A stretch of DNA of 64,000 nt from Promicromonospora umidemergens (GCF_024171995.1 NZ_JAMTCT010000006.1:186001-250000); one strand, 5' to 3'; positions 17,049 through 25,826 are shown, counted from the first letter of the stretch. Made by a program: numbers and translations. The notes: generated from the letters alone by a model not told the origin.

Positions 17049-18019
17049 TGAACCAGCCGCAGCCCCAGAACCCCCCGGTGCCCGCTGACGCCATAGAGCC
17101 GCCCGGGCCGTACGCCCAGCCAGGGCCCCGCACCCAGGACGCCGCGTACCCGCCGGGCCCGCCGCGCCGCAGCACCACCGGGCGCGTCCTGACGGCGGTC
17201 GGTGTGATCATCGCCGTCGTGGTGGTCGGCCTCGGCGCGCTGTTCCTCGTCGACCTGACGATGTCGCAGACCACCACCACCCACCGGTCGTACGACGCCG
17301 TGGACTCCGTGGAGCTCGTGGCCGACGGCGACGTCACCGTCCATGCCGCCGAAGGTGGCATCGAGGTGGACGCCATAGCGCACAGCGGCCTCCGGCAGCC
17401 CACGTACTCGGCGGACGAGTCCGCGAGCCGGCTGGAGATCACGCACCGGTGCGGGTGGGCCATCGCGCTGCCCCGCTGCTCGGGTGAGCTCGACGTGACC
17501 GTGCCGGCCGGCACGGAGGTCGTGATCCGGACGGAGAACGGCGACGTCGTCGCGAGCGGCCTGGCCGGTGACGTGTCCCTGAACACGAGCAACGGCGCCG
17601 TCGAGGCCACCGACATCGGTGGCCCCCTGACCGCGCACTCCAGCAACGGCGACGTCGACATCACGTCCTCGCAGGGCGACGTCGAGACCTCGACGTCGAA
17701 CGGCCGGGTCTCCGTCGTCGGCGTCGAGGGCTCCGTCACCGCGGACACCACCAACGGCCGGATCACCATCGACTCGGTGACCGGAGACGCCTCGGCGAAC
17801 AACAGCAACGGGTCCGTGGAGATCTCGGCGGTCGGCGGCAGCATCGACGCCGAGACCAGCAACGGCGACGTCACCGTGACCGGCGACGGCGAACCCGTGG
17901 CCCTGACGATGAGCACGTCGAACGGCGACGAGACCATCGAGGGCCCGATCGACCCGGACGCCGAGCGCACGGTCGAGATCAGCAGCTCGAACGGCGACGT
18001 CGCGTACCTCGACCGGTAG
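17048..18019 (+). CDS. DUF4097-family beta-helical surface protein
   Basis: 323 residues: a Pro-rich cytoplasmic head, one transmembrane helix (about residues 48-72) and an extracellular repeat domain. Short degenerate beta repeats built around 'S/T-N-G-D/R-V/I' (for example NTSNGAVE, SSNGDVDI, TSNGRVSV, TTNGRITI, NNSNGSVE) recur about every 18-22 residues, typical of DUF4097 beta-solenoids. It is the third gene of the kinase-regulator operon, overlapping by one base. A role as envelope-stress partner of the two-component system is plausible but inferred. Confidence 0.82.
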   Translation: MNQPQPQNPPVPADAIEPPGPYAQPGPRTQDAAYPPGPPRRSTTGRVLTAVGVIIAVVVVGLGALFLVDLTMSQTTTTHRSYDAVDSVELVADGDVTVHAAEGGIEVDAIAHSGLRQPTYSADESASRLEITHRCGWAIALPRCSGELDVTVPAGTEVVIRTENGDVVASGLAGDVSLNTSNGAVEATDIGGPLTAHSSNGDVDITSSQGDVETSTSNGRVSVVGVEGSVTADTTNGRITIDSVTGDASANNSNGSVEISAVGGSIDAETSNGDVTVTGDGEPVALTMSTSNGDETIEGPIDPDAERTVEISSSNGDVAYLDR

Positions 18020-18028
18020 CCGTTCGCC

Positions 18029-18076
18029 GGGGTAGCCGTCCGGCGAGGTAGCACCAGCTCGCCGGACGGCTACCCC
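18029..18076. terminator. bidirectional hairpin between convergent genes
   Basis: Perfect 19-nt arms at 18029-18047 and 18058-18076, with a 10-nt loop. The right arm runs through the stop codon of the Nramp gene, so its last codons are part of the stem. Confidence 0.65.
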
Positions 18077-19299
18077 ACGAAGGTGAGGTAGAGCAGCGTG
18101 ACGTTCAGCGCCACGATCACCCCCGCCACCACCCAGGCCAGCACCTGGGTGGTCAGCGCGTTCCGGTGCTCGCCGAGCAGCTCGCGGTCCCGCGTGAGCC
18201 GCACGAGCGGGATCATCGCGAACGGGATGCCGAAGCTCAGCACCACCTGGCTGACCACGAGGAGCCAGGTGGGCGAGATCCCGGTCATCAGCAGGACGAT
18301 CGCGGGCAGCAGCGTGACCACGCGGCGGGCGAGCAGCGACACGCGAACCCGCAGCAGGCCGGACATGATCTCTGCCCCCGCGTACGCCCCGACGGACGTC
18401 GACGCGAGCCCGGAGGCGAGCAGCCCGACGGCGAACAGCACGCCCACCACGGGCCCGAGCGTGCCGGCGATCGCGGCGTGCGCGCCCTCGATGGTGTCGG
18501 TCCCCTCCCTGCCGGGCAGGTTCGCCGCGGCGAGCAGGAGCATCGCGATGTTCACGCTCCCGGCCAGGACCAGCGCCAGCACGACGTCGATCCGCGTGGC
18601 GCGCAGGATCCGCGGCGTCGACGTCGACGGCGCGTGCAGGTGGTCCCGGGCGAGCGAGGAATGCAGGTAGATGGCGTGCGGCATCACCGTGGCGCCGAGC
18701 ATGGAGGCGGCCAGGAGCACCGAGTCCGCACCGGCCAGGCGGGGCACCAGGCCGGCCAGCATGGCCGCCGGGTCAGGCGGGGAGAAGAACAGCCCGGCGC
18801 AGAAGCCGACGGTGAGCACAGCGAGCATCGCCGTGACGACGCCCTCGAAGGCCCGCTGCCCCCGCCGCTGCTGCACCGCCAGGACCAGGAGGGACACCAC
18901 CCCGGTGATGATCCCGCCCAGCACGAGCGGCACGCCGAACAGCAGGTGGAGAGCGATGGCGCCGCCGATCACCTCGGCGAGGTCGGTCGCCGCCGCCACG
19001 ATCTCCGCCTGCACCCAGTAGGCGAGGCGGGCTGGACGGGGCAGCCGCTCCCCCAGCACCTCCGGCAGCGACCGGCCGGTCACCACGCCGAGCTTGGCCG
19101 ACAGGTACTGCACGAGCACCGCCATCGCGTTCGCCGCGACGAGCACCCAGACGAGCAGGTAGCCGAACCGGGCCCCGGCGGTGAGGTTCGCGGCCACGTT
19201 GCCCGGGTCCACATAGGCGATGGCCGCCACGAACGCGGGGCCGAGCAGGACGAAGAGGCGGGCGCGGCCGGCACGAGGCCCTGCGACGGTGCGGGTCAT
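18070..19299 (-). CDS. mntH: Nramp-family divalent metal (Mn2+/Fe2+) transporter
   Basis: 409 residues with about 11 transmembrane helices. The helix-1 metal motif is D31-P-G-N34, and the helix-6 motif is in GATVMPHAIYLHSS near residue 205; together these supply the Asp, Asn and Met ligands of Nramp proteins. It imports Mn2+ or Fe2+ with protons. The start codon is preceded by a palindrome at 19312-19329, probably the operator for a metal-responsive repressor. A long hairpin ends the gene. Confidence 0.92.
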   Translation of the reverse strand: MTRTVAGPRAGRARLFVLLGPAFVAAIAYVDPGNVAANLTAGARFGYLLVWVLVAANAMAVLVQYLSAKLGVVTGRSLPEVLGERLPRPARLAYWVQAEIVAAATDLAEVIGGAIALHLLFGVPLVLGGIITGVVSLLVLAVQQRRGQRAFEGVVTAMLAVLTVGFCAGLFFSPPDPAAMLAGLVPRLAGADSVLLAASMLGATVMPHAIYLHSSLARDHLHAPSTSTPRILRATRIDVVLALVLAGSVNIAMLLLAAANLPGREGTDTIEGAHAAIAGTLGPVVGVLFAVGLLASGLASTSVGAYAGAEIMSGLLRVRVSLLARRVVTLLPAIVLLMTGISPTWLLVVSQVVLSFGIPFAMIPLVRLTRDRELLGEHRNALTTQVLAWVVAGVIVALNVTLLYLTFVG

Positions 19300-19311
19300 C
19301 TGTTCTCCAGA

Positions 19312-19329
19312 AGTTCGGTTACCCGAACT
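19312..19329. promoter_or_regulatory. palindromic operator candidate upstream of mntH
   Basis: AGTTCGG-TTAC-CCGAACT is a perfect 7-bp inverted repeat 12 bp upstream of the mntH start. Position and symmetry suit a DtxR/MntR- or Fur-type metal repressor. The identity of the regulator is unknown. Confidence 0.5.
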
Positions 19330-19407
19330 CTAACTCGCGGATGCCCGAATTCGCACGCTTGCCGACCGGCTGCCGACGCCGTCGCGGATCAGTGCGAGGA
19401 TGTGGCC

Positions 19408-20715
19408 GTGCCGAGCGCGTCAGACATTTCGACAACGCCCAAGGCCGTGGGCAAGGACATCCTGCGGTCCGTCACCCGTGTGCTCTCCTCCTGGCCGGCC
19501 CTCTGGATCGGGTTCGTCCTGGCCCACGCCTGGATCATCCTGCAGGCCTGGGTCTTCGGGGGGCAGATCCTCGGCGACGTGAACCTGTACGAGTGGTGGG
19601 TCCGCACCGGCATGAACGACGGGTGGTGGCCCGTCTTCGACTACGACTGGGTATACCCGATCGGCGCCCTCGCGCCCATGGCGGTCCCCGCGCTGCTCGC
19701 CGACTCGACGAACGGCTACTACTGGGTGTGGATGGGCCTGGTGACGGTCGCCAACGCCGTCGCCGTGCTGCTGCTCGGCCGCGCCCGCCCGCACGGCCGC
19801 GCCGCCGTCTGGTTCTGGCTGGCCTTCCTGGTGTCGCTCGGGCCCATCTGGATCGGGCGGCTCGACGGCCTGCTCGCGCCGATCATCCTCGTCGCGCTCC
19901 TGGTCGCGTCCCGCCGGCCCGCGCTCGCGATGACGCTCGCCACCGTTGGCGCGTGGATCAAGATCGCCCCGGGTGCGGTAGCGCTCGCGCTGGCCGCGAC
20001 GGCGTCAGGCGCCAGGACGTTCCTGCGCAACGTCGTGCTGCCCGGTGCGGCGGTGTGCGCGGTCGTCGTCGGCGTGGCCTTCGCCGGCGGCGGGCAGGAC
20101 AACGTGCTCGACGTGTTCGGCGAGCAGGGCGAACGCCAGCTGCAGGTCGAGGCCGTCGCCGCCACCCCGTTCACCGTGGCCAGGCTCTGGGACTCCTCGA
20201 TCCAGGTCGAGTACGACGACGTCATCTACACCTACGAGGTGCTCGGCGAGGGCGCCGACGCCGTCGCACAGGCGCTCGACGTCGCGCTCCCGGTCGCCGC
20301 GGTCCTGCTCGCGGCGCTCACCTGGTGGGCCGCCCGACGCCGGCCCGACCGCGTCGGCGACATCCTCCTGCTCGGGGCCGCCGCGGAGCTGCTGGCCCTC
20401 ATCGTCTTCAACAAGGTGGGATCGCCGCAGTTCATCGCCTGGATCGGGCCTCCCATGGCGGCCGCGATCGCCCTCGGCAGCCGCAGCCAGGGCACCCGCC
20501 GCACCTGGTTCCTGCCCGCTCTCGGCACCCTCCTCGTCGCGCGACTCACCATGGAGCTCTACCCGCTCCGGTACGGCGAGTTCCTCGGCGGCTGGCCGTT
20601 GGCCACGACCGTCGGCGCCGTGCGCAACGTCCTGCTCGTGGCGCTGCTGGTCGGCGCGGTAGTACGACTCGTGCAGGTCCTCCGGAGCCGCCGGTCGGTC
20701 GCCGGCGCAGACTGA
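19408..20715 (+). CDS. polytopic mannosyltransferase-like membrane protein (GT87/GT-C type)
   Basis: 435 residues with about 10-12 hydrophobic helices. An early extracytoplasmic loop after helix 1 carries the acidic pair GDVNLYEWWVR, the usual position of the catalytic Asp in GT-C enzymes. WIGRLDGLLAPIILVAL and NKVGSPQFIAWIGPP further match GT87-like proteins that use polyprenyl-phosphate sugars at the outer face of the membrane. The GTG at 19408 follows GAGGA by 7 nt. Two cytoplasmic glycosyltransferases come next, so I read this as part of a lipoglycan pathway; the sugar and acceptor are inferred. Confidence 0.72.
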   Translation: MPSASDISTTPKAVGKDILRSVTRVLSSWPALWIGFVLAHAWIILQAWVFGGQILGDVNLYEWWVRTGMNDGWWPVFDYDWVYPIGALAPMAVPALLADSTNGYYWVWMGLVTVANAVAVLLLGRARPHGRAAVWFWLAFLVSLGPIWIGRLDGLLAPIILVALLVASRRPALAMTLATVGAWIKIAPGAVALALAATASGARTFLRNVVLPGAAVCAVVVGVAFAGGGQDNVLDVFGEQGERQLQVEAVAATPFTVARLWDSSIQVEYDDVIYTYEVLGEGADAVAQALDVALPVAAVLLAALTWWAARRRPDRVGDILLLGAAAELLALIVFNKVGSPQFIAWIGPPMAAAIALGSRSQGTRRTWFLPALGTLLVARLTMELYPLRYGEFLGGWPLATTVGAVRNVLLVALLVGAVVRLVQVLRSRRSVAGAD

Positions 20716-20875
20716 GGGTCTGTTCAGGGGTGTTCCCCATGCCAGGTGCCTGGTGGCTCCGCTACGGTCAAGGACGTGACATCGTGTGTAGCGGTAACCG
20801 TCTCGACGCCACCCGTTCCCCGACTCGCCGCACGGCAGACTTCGTCCGGACATCGACGACCGGCAGGTTCGTAAC

Positions 20876-22021
20876 GTGCGAGTAGCCATCGTTGCGGAGA
20901 GTTTCCTCCCGCAGGTCAACGGGGTCACCAACTCCGTCCTGCGGGTTCTCGAGCACCTGCATGCGCGAGGGGACCAGGCGATGGTCCTCGCGCCCGACGC
21001 CGACGCGTCCATCGGTCATGTCCCGCCCTTCGTCAGCGGCGCCCCCGTCGTCGAGCTCGGCTCGATCGGTTTTCCCGGGTACCCGGACGTGCGGCTGGTC
21101 GTCGGCAAGAAGTGGCGCACCGAGCGCACCCTTGCGACGTTCGCGCCCGACGTCGTGCACCTGGCGTCGCCGTTCATCCTCGGCTGGCGCGGCATCCTCG
21201 CCGCCGAGCGGCTGGGGCTGCCGAGCGTCGCGGTCTACCAGACGGAGGTTCCCGGCTACGCGGCGCGCTACGGCCTGGGCGGCTTCGAGCCGCTGCTGTG
21301 GAAGCGGGTCAAGGACATCCACGAACGCGCGACGATGACGCTCGCACCGTCCACCGCGACCATGCGGCAGCTCGAGGAGCACGGCATCCCCAACCTGCGG
21401 CTGTGGGGCCGGGGTGTCGACACCCAGGCGTTCCACCCGCAGTTCCGGGACGAGGCCTGGCGCCGCAGGGTCGGCGCCGGCCGCGACATCCTCGTGGGCT
21501 ACGTGGGCCGGCTGGCCGCCGAGAAGCAGGTAGAGGCGCTGCGCGTGGTGCAGCACCTGCCGGGCGTGCGCCTCGTGATCGTCGGCGACGGACCCGAGCG
21601 GGAAGACCTGCGGCAGATCCTTCCGGCCGCCCACTTCACCGGGCTGCTGCGCGGGCCAGAGCTGTCGCGGGCGATGGCGAGTCTCGACGTGTTCGTGCAC
21701 CCGGGCGAGCTCGAGACCTTCGGCCAGACGCTGCAGGAAGCACACGCCAGCGGGGTCCCGGTGGTGGCCCCGGCCGCCGGCGGCCCGCTGGACATCGTCC
21801 GGCACTCCCACGACGGCTGGCTGTACTCTCCAGGTGACCACGAAGCGCTCCGCGCCCGTGTCACCGACCTGGTGGGTGACGAGCGCAAGCGGCGTGCCTT
21901 CGGCACCGCGGCGCGCGAACGCGCCGAGGGGCGCACGTGGCACGACATCTGCTCCGAGCTCATGGGGCACTACGACGACGCGATCCGGGTGCACGCGAGA
22001 GCCGGATCAGCGGAGGTATAA
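20876..22021 (+). CDS. mgtA: GT4 glycosyltransferase, MgtA-like alpha-mannosyltransferase
   Basis: 381 residues with the GT-B fold. It starts VAIVAESFLPQVNGVTNSV, almost the text of actinobacterial MgtA. The C-terminal nucleotide-sugar domain shows GYVGRLAAEKQ, VIVGDGPERE and the E-x7-E pair region in PGELETFGQTLQEA. MgtA adds mannose from GDP-mannose to a glucuronosyl diacylglycerol anchor during lipomannan-B synthesis. A promoter with TACGGT at 20763-20768 would give a leader of about 100 nt. The next glycosyltransferase starts one base after this stop, so they are co-translated. Confidence 0.8.
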   Translation: MRVAIVAESFLPQVNGVTNSVLRVLEHLHARGDQAMVLAPDADASIGHVPPFVSGAPVVELGSIGFPGYPDVRLVVGKKWRTERTLATFAPDVVHLASPFILGWRGILAAERLGLPSVAVYQTEVPGYAARYGLGGFEPLLWKRVKDIHERATMTLAPSTATMRQLEEHGIPNLRLWGRGVDTQAFHPQFRDEAWRRRVGAGRDILVGYVGRLAAEKQVEALRVVQHLPGVRLVIVGDGPEREDLRQILPAAHFTGLLRGPELSRAMASLDVFVHPGELETFGQTLQEAHASGVPVVAPAAGGPLDIVRHSHDGWLYSPGDHEALRARVTDLVGDERKRRAFGTAARERAEGRTWHDICSELMGHYDDAIRVHARAGSAEV

Positions 22022-22022
22022 C

Positions 22023-23309
22023 TTGCGAATCGTCCATGTCGCGAACTTCTACAGCCCCCGGTCCGGAGGCATCCGAACCGCGATGCACGCCATGGCCGGG
22101 CAGTACCTGTCCCGGGGGCACGAACCTGTGCTCGTCGTGCCGGGAAAACGGGACGGGGTATCGCTCGTGGGCAGCATCCGGGTCGTCAGCCTGGCGGCAC
22201 CGCGCGTGCCGTTCTCCGGCGGCTACCGCGCGGTGATCCAGCCCGGCAAGATGCGCGGCCTGCTCGAGACGCTCGCACCGGACCGGCTCGAGGTGAGCGA
22301 CCGCACCACGCTCGCGGGTCTGGGCGACTGGGCCCGCGAGGCCGGCGTCCCGTCGCTCATGATGCTGCACGAGCGGGTCGACGGCGTGCTCCGGTCCTGG
22401 ATTCCCGGCGCGGCGGCGGGTGGTCAGGCGGCAGCCCTCGGCGCCGCGGTGGCGCCGGCCCTCGCCGACCGGTACAACCTCGCCACGCTCACCCGGTTCG
22501 ACCGCCTCGTGACCACCACCCAGTTCGCCGCGGGCGAGGTGGAGCGCCTGGCCGCGCGCACCCGGTCGGCCACGCTCCCGCCGTTGTACCGGGTGCCGCT
22601 GGGCGTGGACCTGGAACGGTTCCGCCCCGACCGGTACTCGGAAGAGGCTCGCGCCCAGTACGCACCGCCCGGCACGGCGCTCATCGTGCTCGCGAGCCGT
22701 CAGTCCGCCGAGAAGCGGCCGGACCTTGCGATCGACGCCGCCGCGCAGCTCATGCGGGACGGGCGCCCGGTACGCCTCGTCGTCGCGGGATCGGGACCGC
22801 TCCTGCAGAAGATGCGCCGTCGGGCCGGGGCCGCAGGCCTGCCGCACCGGTTCCTCTCGTTCATCCCGGACCGCGACCGCCTAGCAACGCTGCTGACCTG
22901 CGCCGACGTCGTCGTCGCGCCCGGCCCGATCGAGACGTTCGGGCTCGCGGCGCTCGAGGCGCTGGCGTCCGGAACTCCTGTCGTCTGCAGCTCGTCGAGC
23001 GCTCTGCCCGAGGTGGTCGGCACCGCCGGTGCCGCAGCCGCGCCGGACGCTGCGGCGCTCGCCCTCGCCCTGCACGAGGTGCTGGACCGCGACGTGGACG
23101 AGCGACGCAAGGCCGCCCGCGCCCGCGCCGAGCTCTTCCCCTGGAGCGCCACCGGTGACGCGATGATCGAGCTGCACTCCCGCAAGGCCTTCGACCTGAC
23201 CCCGGACCCCGCGCTCCCCGACCTGCCGCGCCTCGAGCGCGCCCGGCCCGCCCCGGAAGCCACCGACCCGACGGACCCGATCCACGTGGGCCCCGCCGGG
23301 CGACGGTGA
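22023..23309 (+). CDS. GT4-family glycosyltransferase
   Basis: 428 residues from a TTG start at 22023, chosen because GGAGG lies 5 nt upstream and the sequence then reads RIVHVANFYSPRSGGIRTA, the canonical GT4 N-terminus. The second domain has IVLASRQSAEKRPDLAID, VVAGSGPLLQKM and APGPIETFGLAALEALASG with the conserved glutamates. The C-terminal tail is Pro/Asp-rich. It sits in an operon with the MgtA-like enzyme and a GT-C protein, so sequential sugar addition to a glycolipid is likely. Donor and linkage cannot be read. Confidence 0.82.
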   Translation: MRIVHVANFYSPRSGGIRTAMHAMAGQYLSRGHEPVLVVPGKRDGVSLVGSIRVVSLAAPRVPFSGGYRAVIQPGKMRGLLETLAPDRLEVSDRTTLAGLGDWAREAGVPSLMMLHERVDGVLRSWIPGAAAGGQAAALGAAVAPALADRYNLATLTRFDRLVTTTQFAAGEVERLAARTRSATLPPLYRVPLGVDLERFRPDRYSEEARAQYAPPGTALIVLASRQSAEKRPDLAIDAAAQLMRDGRPVRLVVAGSGPLLQKMRRRAGAAGLPHRFLSFIPDRDRLATLLTCADVVVAPGPIETFGLAALEALASGTPVVCSSSSALPEVVGTAGAAAAPDAAALALALHEVLDRDVDERRKAARARAELFPWSATGDAMIELHSRKAFDLTPDPALPDLPRLERARPAPEATDPTDPIHVGPAGRR

Positions 23310-23386
23310 GCTGAAGCCGCCGTCGGGACGCGAGCGCCGCCTCGGACTGGTCGCCCCCGCCGCCCCCCCGGTTCCCCGCGGACCAC

Positions 23387-23439
23387 GAGAACGGGGTTGT
23401 GTCCCTGAGGCCCTCCCTCAGGAACACAACCCCGTTCTC
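23387..23439. terminator. long bidirectional hairpin between convergent genes
   Basis: 24-nt arms at 23387-23410 and 23416-23439 pair with a single mismatch around a 5-nt loop, midway between the glycosyltransferase and the oxidoreductase genes. Confidence 0.7.
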
Positions 23440-23455
23440 ACCCGACGTGGGCGGG

Positions 23456-24379
23456 TCAGGCGGGCAAGGGCTGGCCAGGTCCGTCCGGAGCCGCCGCGCC
23501 GGACCTGGCCCGCGGCCGCATGGCGTCGATGATCCGGGTCCAGCTGTCGCCGCCGTGGCCGTGGTCACGAGCCCAGGCGTAGTACGCCTGGACCGCAGCG
23601 GGGAGGCCGGTGTCCACGCCCGCCGCGTCGCTGGCGGCGACGATGTGGTCGGCGGTCGCGCCCATCATGGTGACCGTGCTGAGGTCGCCCGGGTGCTCGC
23701 CGGACTCGACCTCCGCGCCGGGGTTCCCGCCCACCTCGAGCATCTCGGAGGTCCCTGCCAGGGTCCGGATCAGCTCGGGCATCGCGCTCGTCGCGCTGAT
23801 CCCGCCCGACTCGAGCAGCGCTGTGGCGTGCAGGAGCGACGCGAGCGAGGTGAGGAACACGTCGAGGTTGGCCTGGTACATGAGCTGCGCCAGCCCCGGG
23901 TCCTCGCCGAGATACTGCGGCGCGCCGAGCGCCGTGAGCGCGTCCCGGGCGGACTCCAGCGCCTCGGCCGGGCCGCTGTAGTAGACGTACGCGGCCTCGG
24001 TGCCCACCATCGGCGCGGGCGTCATGACGCCGCCGGTCAGGAACCGCGCGCCGTGCTCCCCCGCCCACGTGGCACCCTCGCGGGTGCGGTCCGGCGAGTC
24101 CGAGCTGAGGTTCACGAGCGTGCGGCCCGCGAGCGCCTCCGTCGCGGACCCGAGGATGTCGTACATCGCCTGGTAGTCGGTGAGGCTCAGGATCACGAGC
24201 TTGCTCGCGGCGATCGCCTCGGCGGGCGTGGTGGCAAGGGTCGCGCCGGCCGCGACGACGTCGGCGGCTCGGCTGGGCGTCCGGTTCCAGACGGTGACCG
24301 GATGGCCCTCGCGCAGCAGGGCGTGGACCATGGCCTGGCCCATCGGGCCGAGGCCGATGAGGGTGACGGGTGCGTTCAT
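23456..24379 (-). CDS. NAD(P)-dependent imine-reductase-like oxidoreductase (second of tandem pair)
   Basis: 307 residues. The N-terminal 6-phosphogluconate-dehydrogenase-type Rossmann domain has LIGLGPMGQAMVHAL and TVWNRTPSRA (the Arg suggesting NADPH). The C-terminal helical domain includes DVFLTSLASLLHATAL and HIVAASDAAGVDTGLP, as in actinobacterial imine reductases that dimerise by domain swapping. Its ATG overlaps the stop of the upstream paralogue (ATGA), so they are coupled. The shared HxlR regulator suggests induction by a reactive or aromatic compound. Natural substrate unknown. Confidence 0.82.
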   Translation of the reverse strand: MNAPVTLIGLGPMGQAMVHALLREGHPVTVWNRTPSRAADVVAAGATLATTPAEAIAASKLVILSLTDYQAMYDILGSATEALAGRTLVNLSSDSPDRTREGATWAGEHGARFLTGGVMTPAPMVGTEAAYVYYSGPAEALESARDALTALGAPQYLGEDPGLAQLMYQANLDVFLTSLASLLHATALLESGGISATSAMPELIRTLAGTSEMLEVGGNPGAEVESGEHPGDLSTVTMMGATADHIVAASDAAGVDTGLPAAVQAYYAWARDHGHGGDSWTRIIDAMRPRARSGAAAPDGPGQPLPA

Positions 24380-25311
24380 CGGTGGGCCTCCGTGAGCTCG
24401 GTGCTGCCTGTGCTGTCTGTGCTGTCTGTGCTGTCTGTGCGGTCGGCCCGGAGGCTCTCGTAGATCCTGGCGAACGCCTCGGCGCCGTGGCCCTGGGCGA
24501 TCTGCTTGCTGATCAGCTCCTGCACTGCGGCGATGGGTGCCGGTTCGACGCCCTGTTCCTCGCTCGCACGCACGATGTGGCTCAGGTCGGAGAAGTCCAG
24601 GCTCTGCTGACCGGCGACCGTGTAGTCGCCGCCGTCGATCACGCGGGCGTCGTCGGCGAAGGCGAACGTCATCGCGCTGAGGAACGGCGTGGCGCGCGCC
24701 GCGAAGTCCGTGGCGCTCATGCCTGCGGAACCGGCCATCGCGGCACCGTGGAGGAACCCGGCGAACATCGTGTACATGCCCGAGAGCAGCGCCAGGTCGA
24801 ACAGCGAGGCCAGGCCAGGATCCTCGCCGTCGTAGGTGCTCGTCGCCCACCGGTCGAGCACCGGCCGGACGGCGTCGAAGACCTCCCGGGTGCCGCTGTA
24901 CAGGATCGACGCCTCCGGGGCGCCGACCATGGGCGGGGTCGCCATGATCGCACCGTCGAGGTAGTCGACGCCGTGCTCGGCCGCCCACGCGGCCAGCTCG
25001 CGCGCCTCGTTCGGTGTCGTGGTCGTCAGGTTCACCAGCGTGCGTCCCCGCAGCTCGGCGACGACCGGGTCGAGAGTCTCGTGCACTGACGCGTGGTCGA
25101 ACAGGCAGGCGATGATCAGCTCGTTGGCCGTGACGGCCACGCTGATCGCCGACGCCGCCTCCGCGCCCCGCGCGCTCAGGCCGACGGCGCGGGCGGGGGT
25201 GCGGTTCCAGACGGTCACTGCGTGGCCGGCGTCGAGCAGGGTGGTGGCGAGAGCGCTGCCCATCGCGCCAAGGCCCAGCACCGTGACGCCGGTGCCTTGA
25301 GGTTCGGTCAT
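24376..25311 (-). CDS. NAD(P)-dependent imine-reductase-like oxidoreductase (first of tandem pair)
   Basis: 311 residues, a clear paralogue of the downstream gene: VLGLGAMGSALATTL, TVWNRTPARAVGL, NLTTTTPNEARELA and the helical domain SGMYTMFAGFLHGAAM, HIVRASEEQGVEPAPI. The C-terminal tail is a run of DST triplets made by a 9-bp tandem repeat, probably disordered and variable between strains. It diverges from the HxlR gene with a 27-bp palindromic region between them. Duplication followed by divergence is the simple explanation for the pair. Confidence 0.82.
   Translation of the reverse strand: MTEPQGTGVTVLGLGAMGSALATTLLDAGHAVTVWNRTPARAVGLSARGAEAASAISVAVTANELIIACLFDHASVHETLDPVVAELRGRTLVNLTTTTPNEARELAAWAAEHGVDYLDGAIMATPPMVGAPEASILYSGTREVFDAVRPVLDRWATSTYDGEDPGLASLFDLALLSGMYTMFAGFLHGAAMAGSAGMSATDFAARATPFLSAMTFAFADDARVIDGGDYTVAGQQSLDFSDLSHIVRASEEQGVEPAPIAAVQELISKQIAQGHGAEAFARIYESLRADRTDSTDSTDSTGSTELTEAHR
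24402..24437. repeat. 9-bp tandem repeat inside coding sequence
   Basis: Four head-to-tail copies of TGCTGTCTG (the first with one change) encode the Asp-Ser-Thr repeats at the end of the upstream imine-reductase-like protein. The unit is a multiple of three, so copy-number change keeps the frame and the overlap with the next gene. Confidence 0.8.
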
Positions 25312-25371
25312 CGGAGATCTCCTCGGTAGGTCGGTACCTGACCATGCTCGGCGAGGGACGTACGATCGTGG

Positions 25372-25398
25372 AAGTACCCACTAATTACTGGGGTACTT
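25372..25398. promoter_or_regulatory. palindromic operator between imine-reductase pair and hxlR gene
   Basis: Perfect 8-bp arms AAGTACCC (25372-25379) and GGGTACTT (25391-25398), spaced by 11 AT-rich bases, lie in the divergent promoter region. Spacing and symmetry suit an HxlR dimer that represses both directions. Two further GTAC words lie close by at about 25333 and 25412. Confidence 0.6.
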
Positions 25399-25445
25399 AC
25401 CAAACTGGTGCGTACCCGGTCCCACACCCTCACGAGGAGCGCCCG

Positions 25446-25826
25446 ATGGCGAATTCACCGCGCAACGGCCCCTATATCTGCGGCATCGACGCCGCGCTCG
25501 ACGTCGTCAGCGGCAAGTGGAAGGGTCTGATCCTCTGGGAGCTCGACGAGCACGGCGTACGCCGGTTCGCCGAGCTGCGGCGCGGCCTGCCCGGCGTCAG
25601 CGAGAAGATGCTCACCCAGCACCTCCGGGAGATGGAGGCGGACGGGCTGGTCCGCCGTCAGGTGTACGCGGAGGTGCCGCCGCGCGTCGAGTACTCCCTC
25701 ACCGAGCACGGCCGGGCGCTCAACATTGCTCTCGCACCGCTCGGGGACTGGGGCGTGGAGCGGCTCCGGCGCGAGCGGTCCGAGCTGGTCGAGCACAGCG
25801 ACGCGGCGGCTCTCCCGCGGCCATGA
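25446..25826 (+). CDS. HxlR-family (YodB/HypR-like) transcriptional regulator
   Basis: 126 residues with the HxlR winged helix: CGIDAALDVVSGKWKGLILW, RFAELRRGLPGVSEKMLTQH, RQVYAEVPPRVEYSLTEHG. A cysteine near residue 12 is at the position of the redox-sensing Cys of YodB and HypR, so thiol-based sensing of quinones or electrophiles is possible. GAGGAG precedes the ATG at 25446, which decides the start over a longer reading. It diverges from the imine-reductase-like pair and probably controls it through the palindrome upstream. Confidence 0.88.
   Translation: MANSPRNGPYICGIDAALDVVSGKWKGLILWELDEHGVRRFAELRRGLPGVSEKMLTQHLREMEADGLVRRQVYAEVPPRVEYSLTEHGRALNIALAPLGDWGVERLRRERSELVEHSDAAALPRP

Noticed and set aside
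18166-20715. An 849-codon plus-strand open frame ending in the GT-C enzyme
   Set aside because: The first 410 codons lie opposite the Nramp gene and have the His/Arg/Gly-rich composition of a GC-rich antisense frame. The real gene starts at 19408 with a ribosome site.
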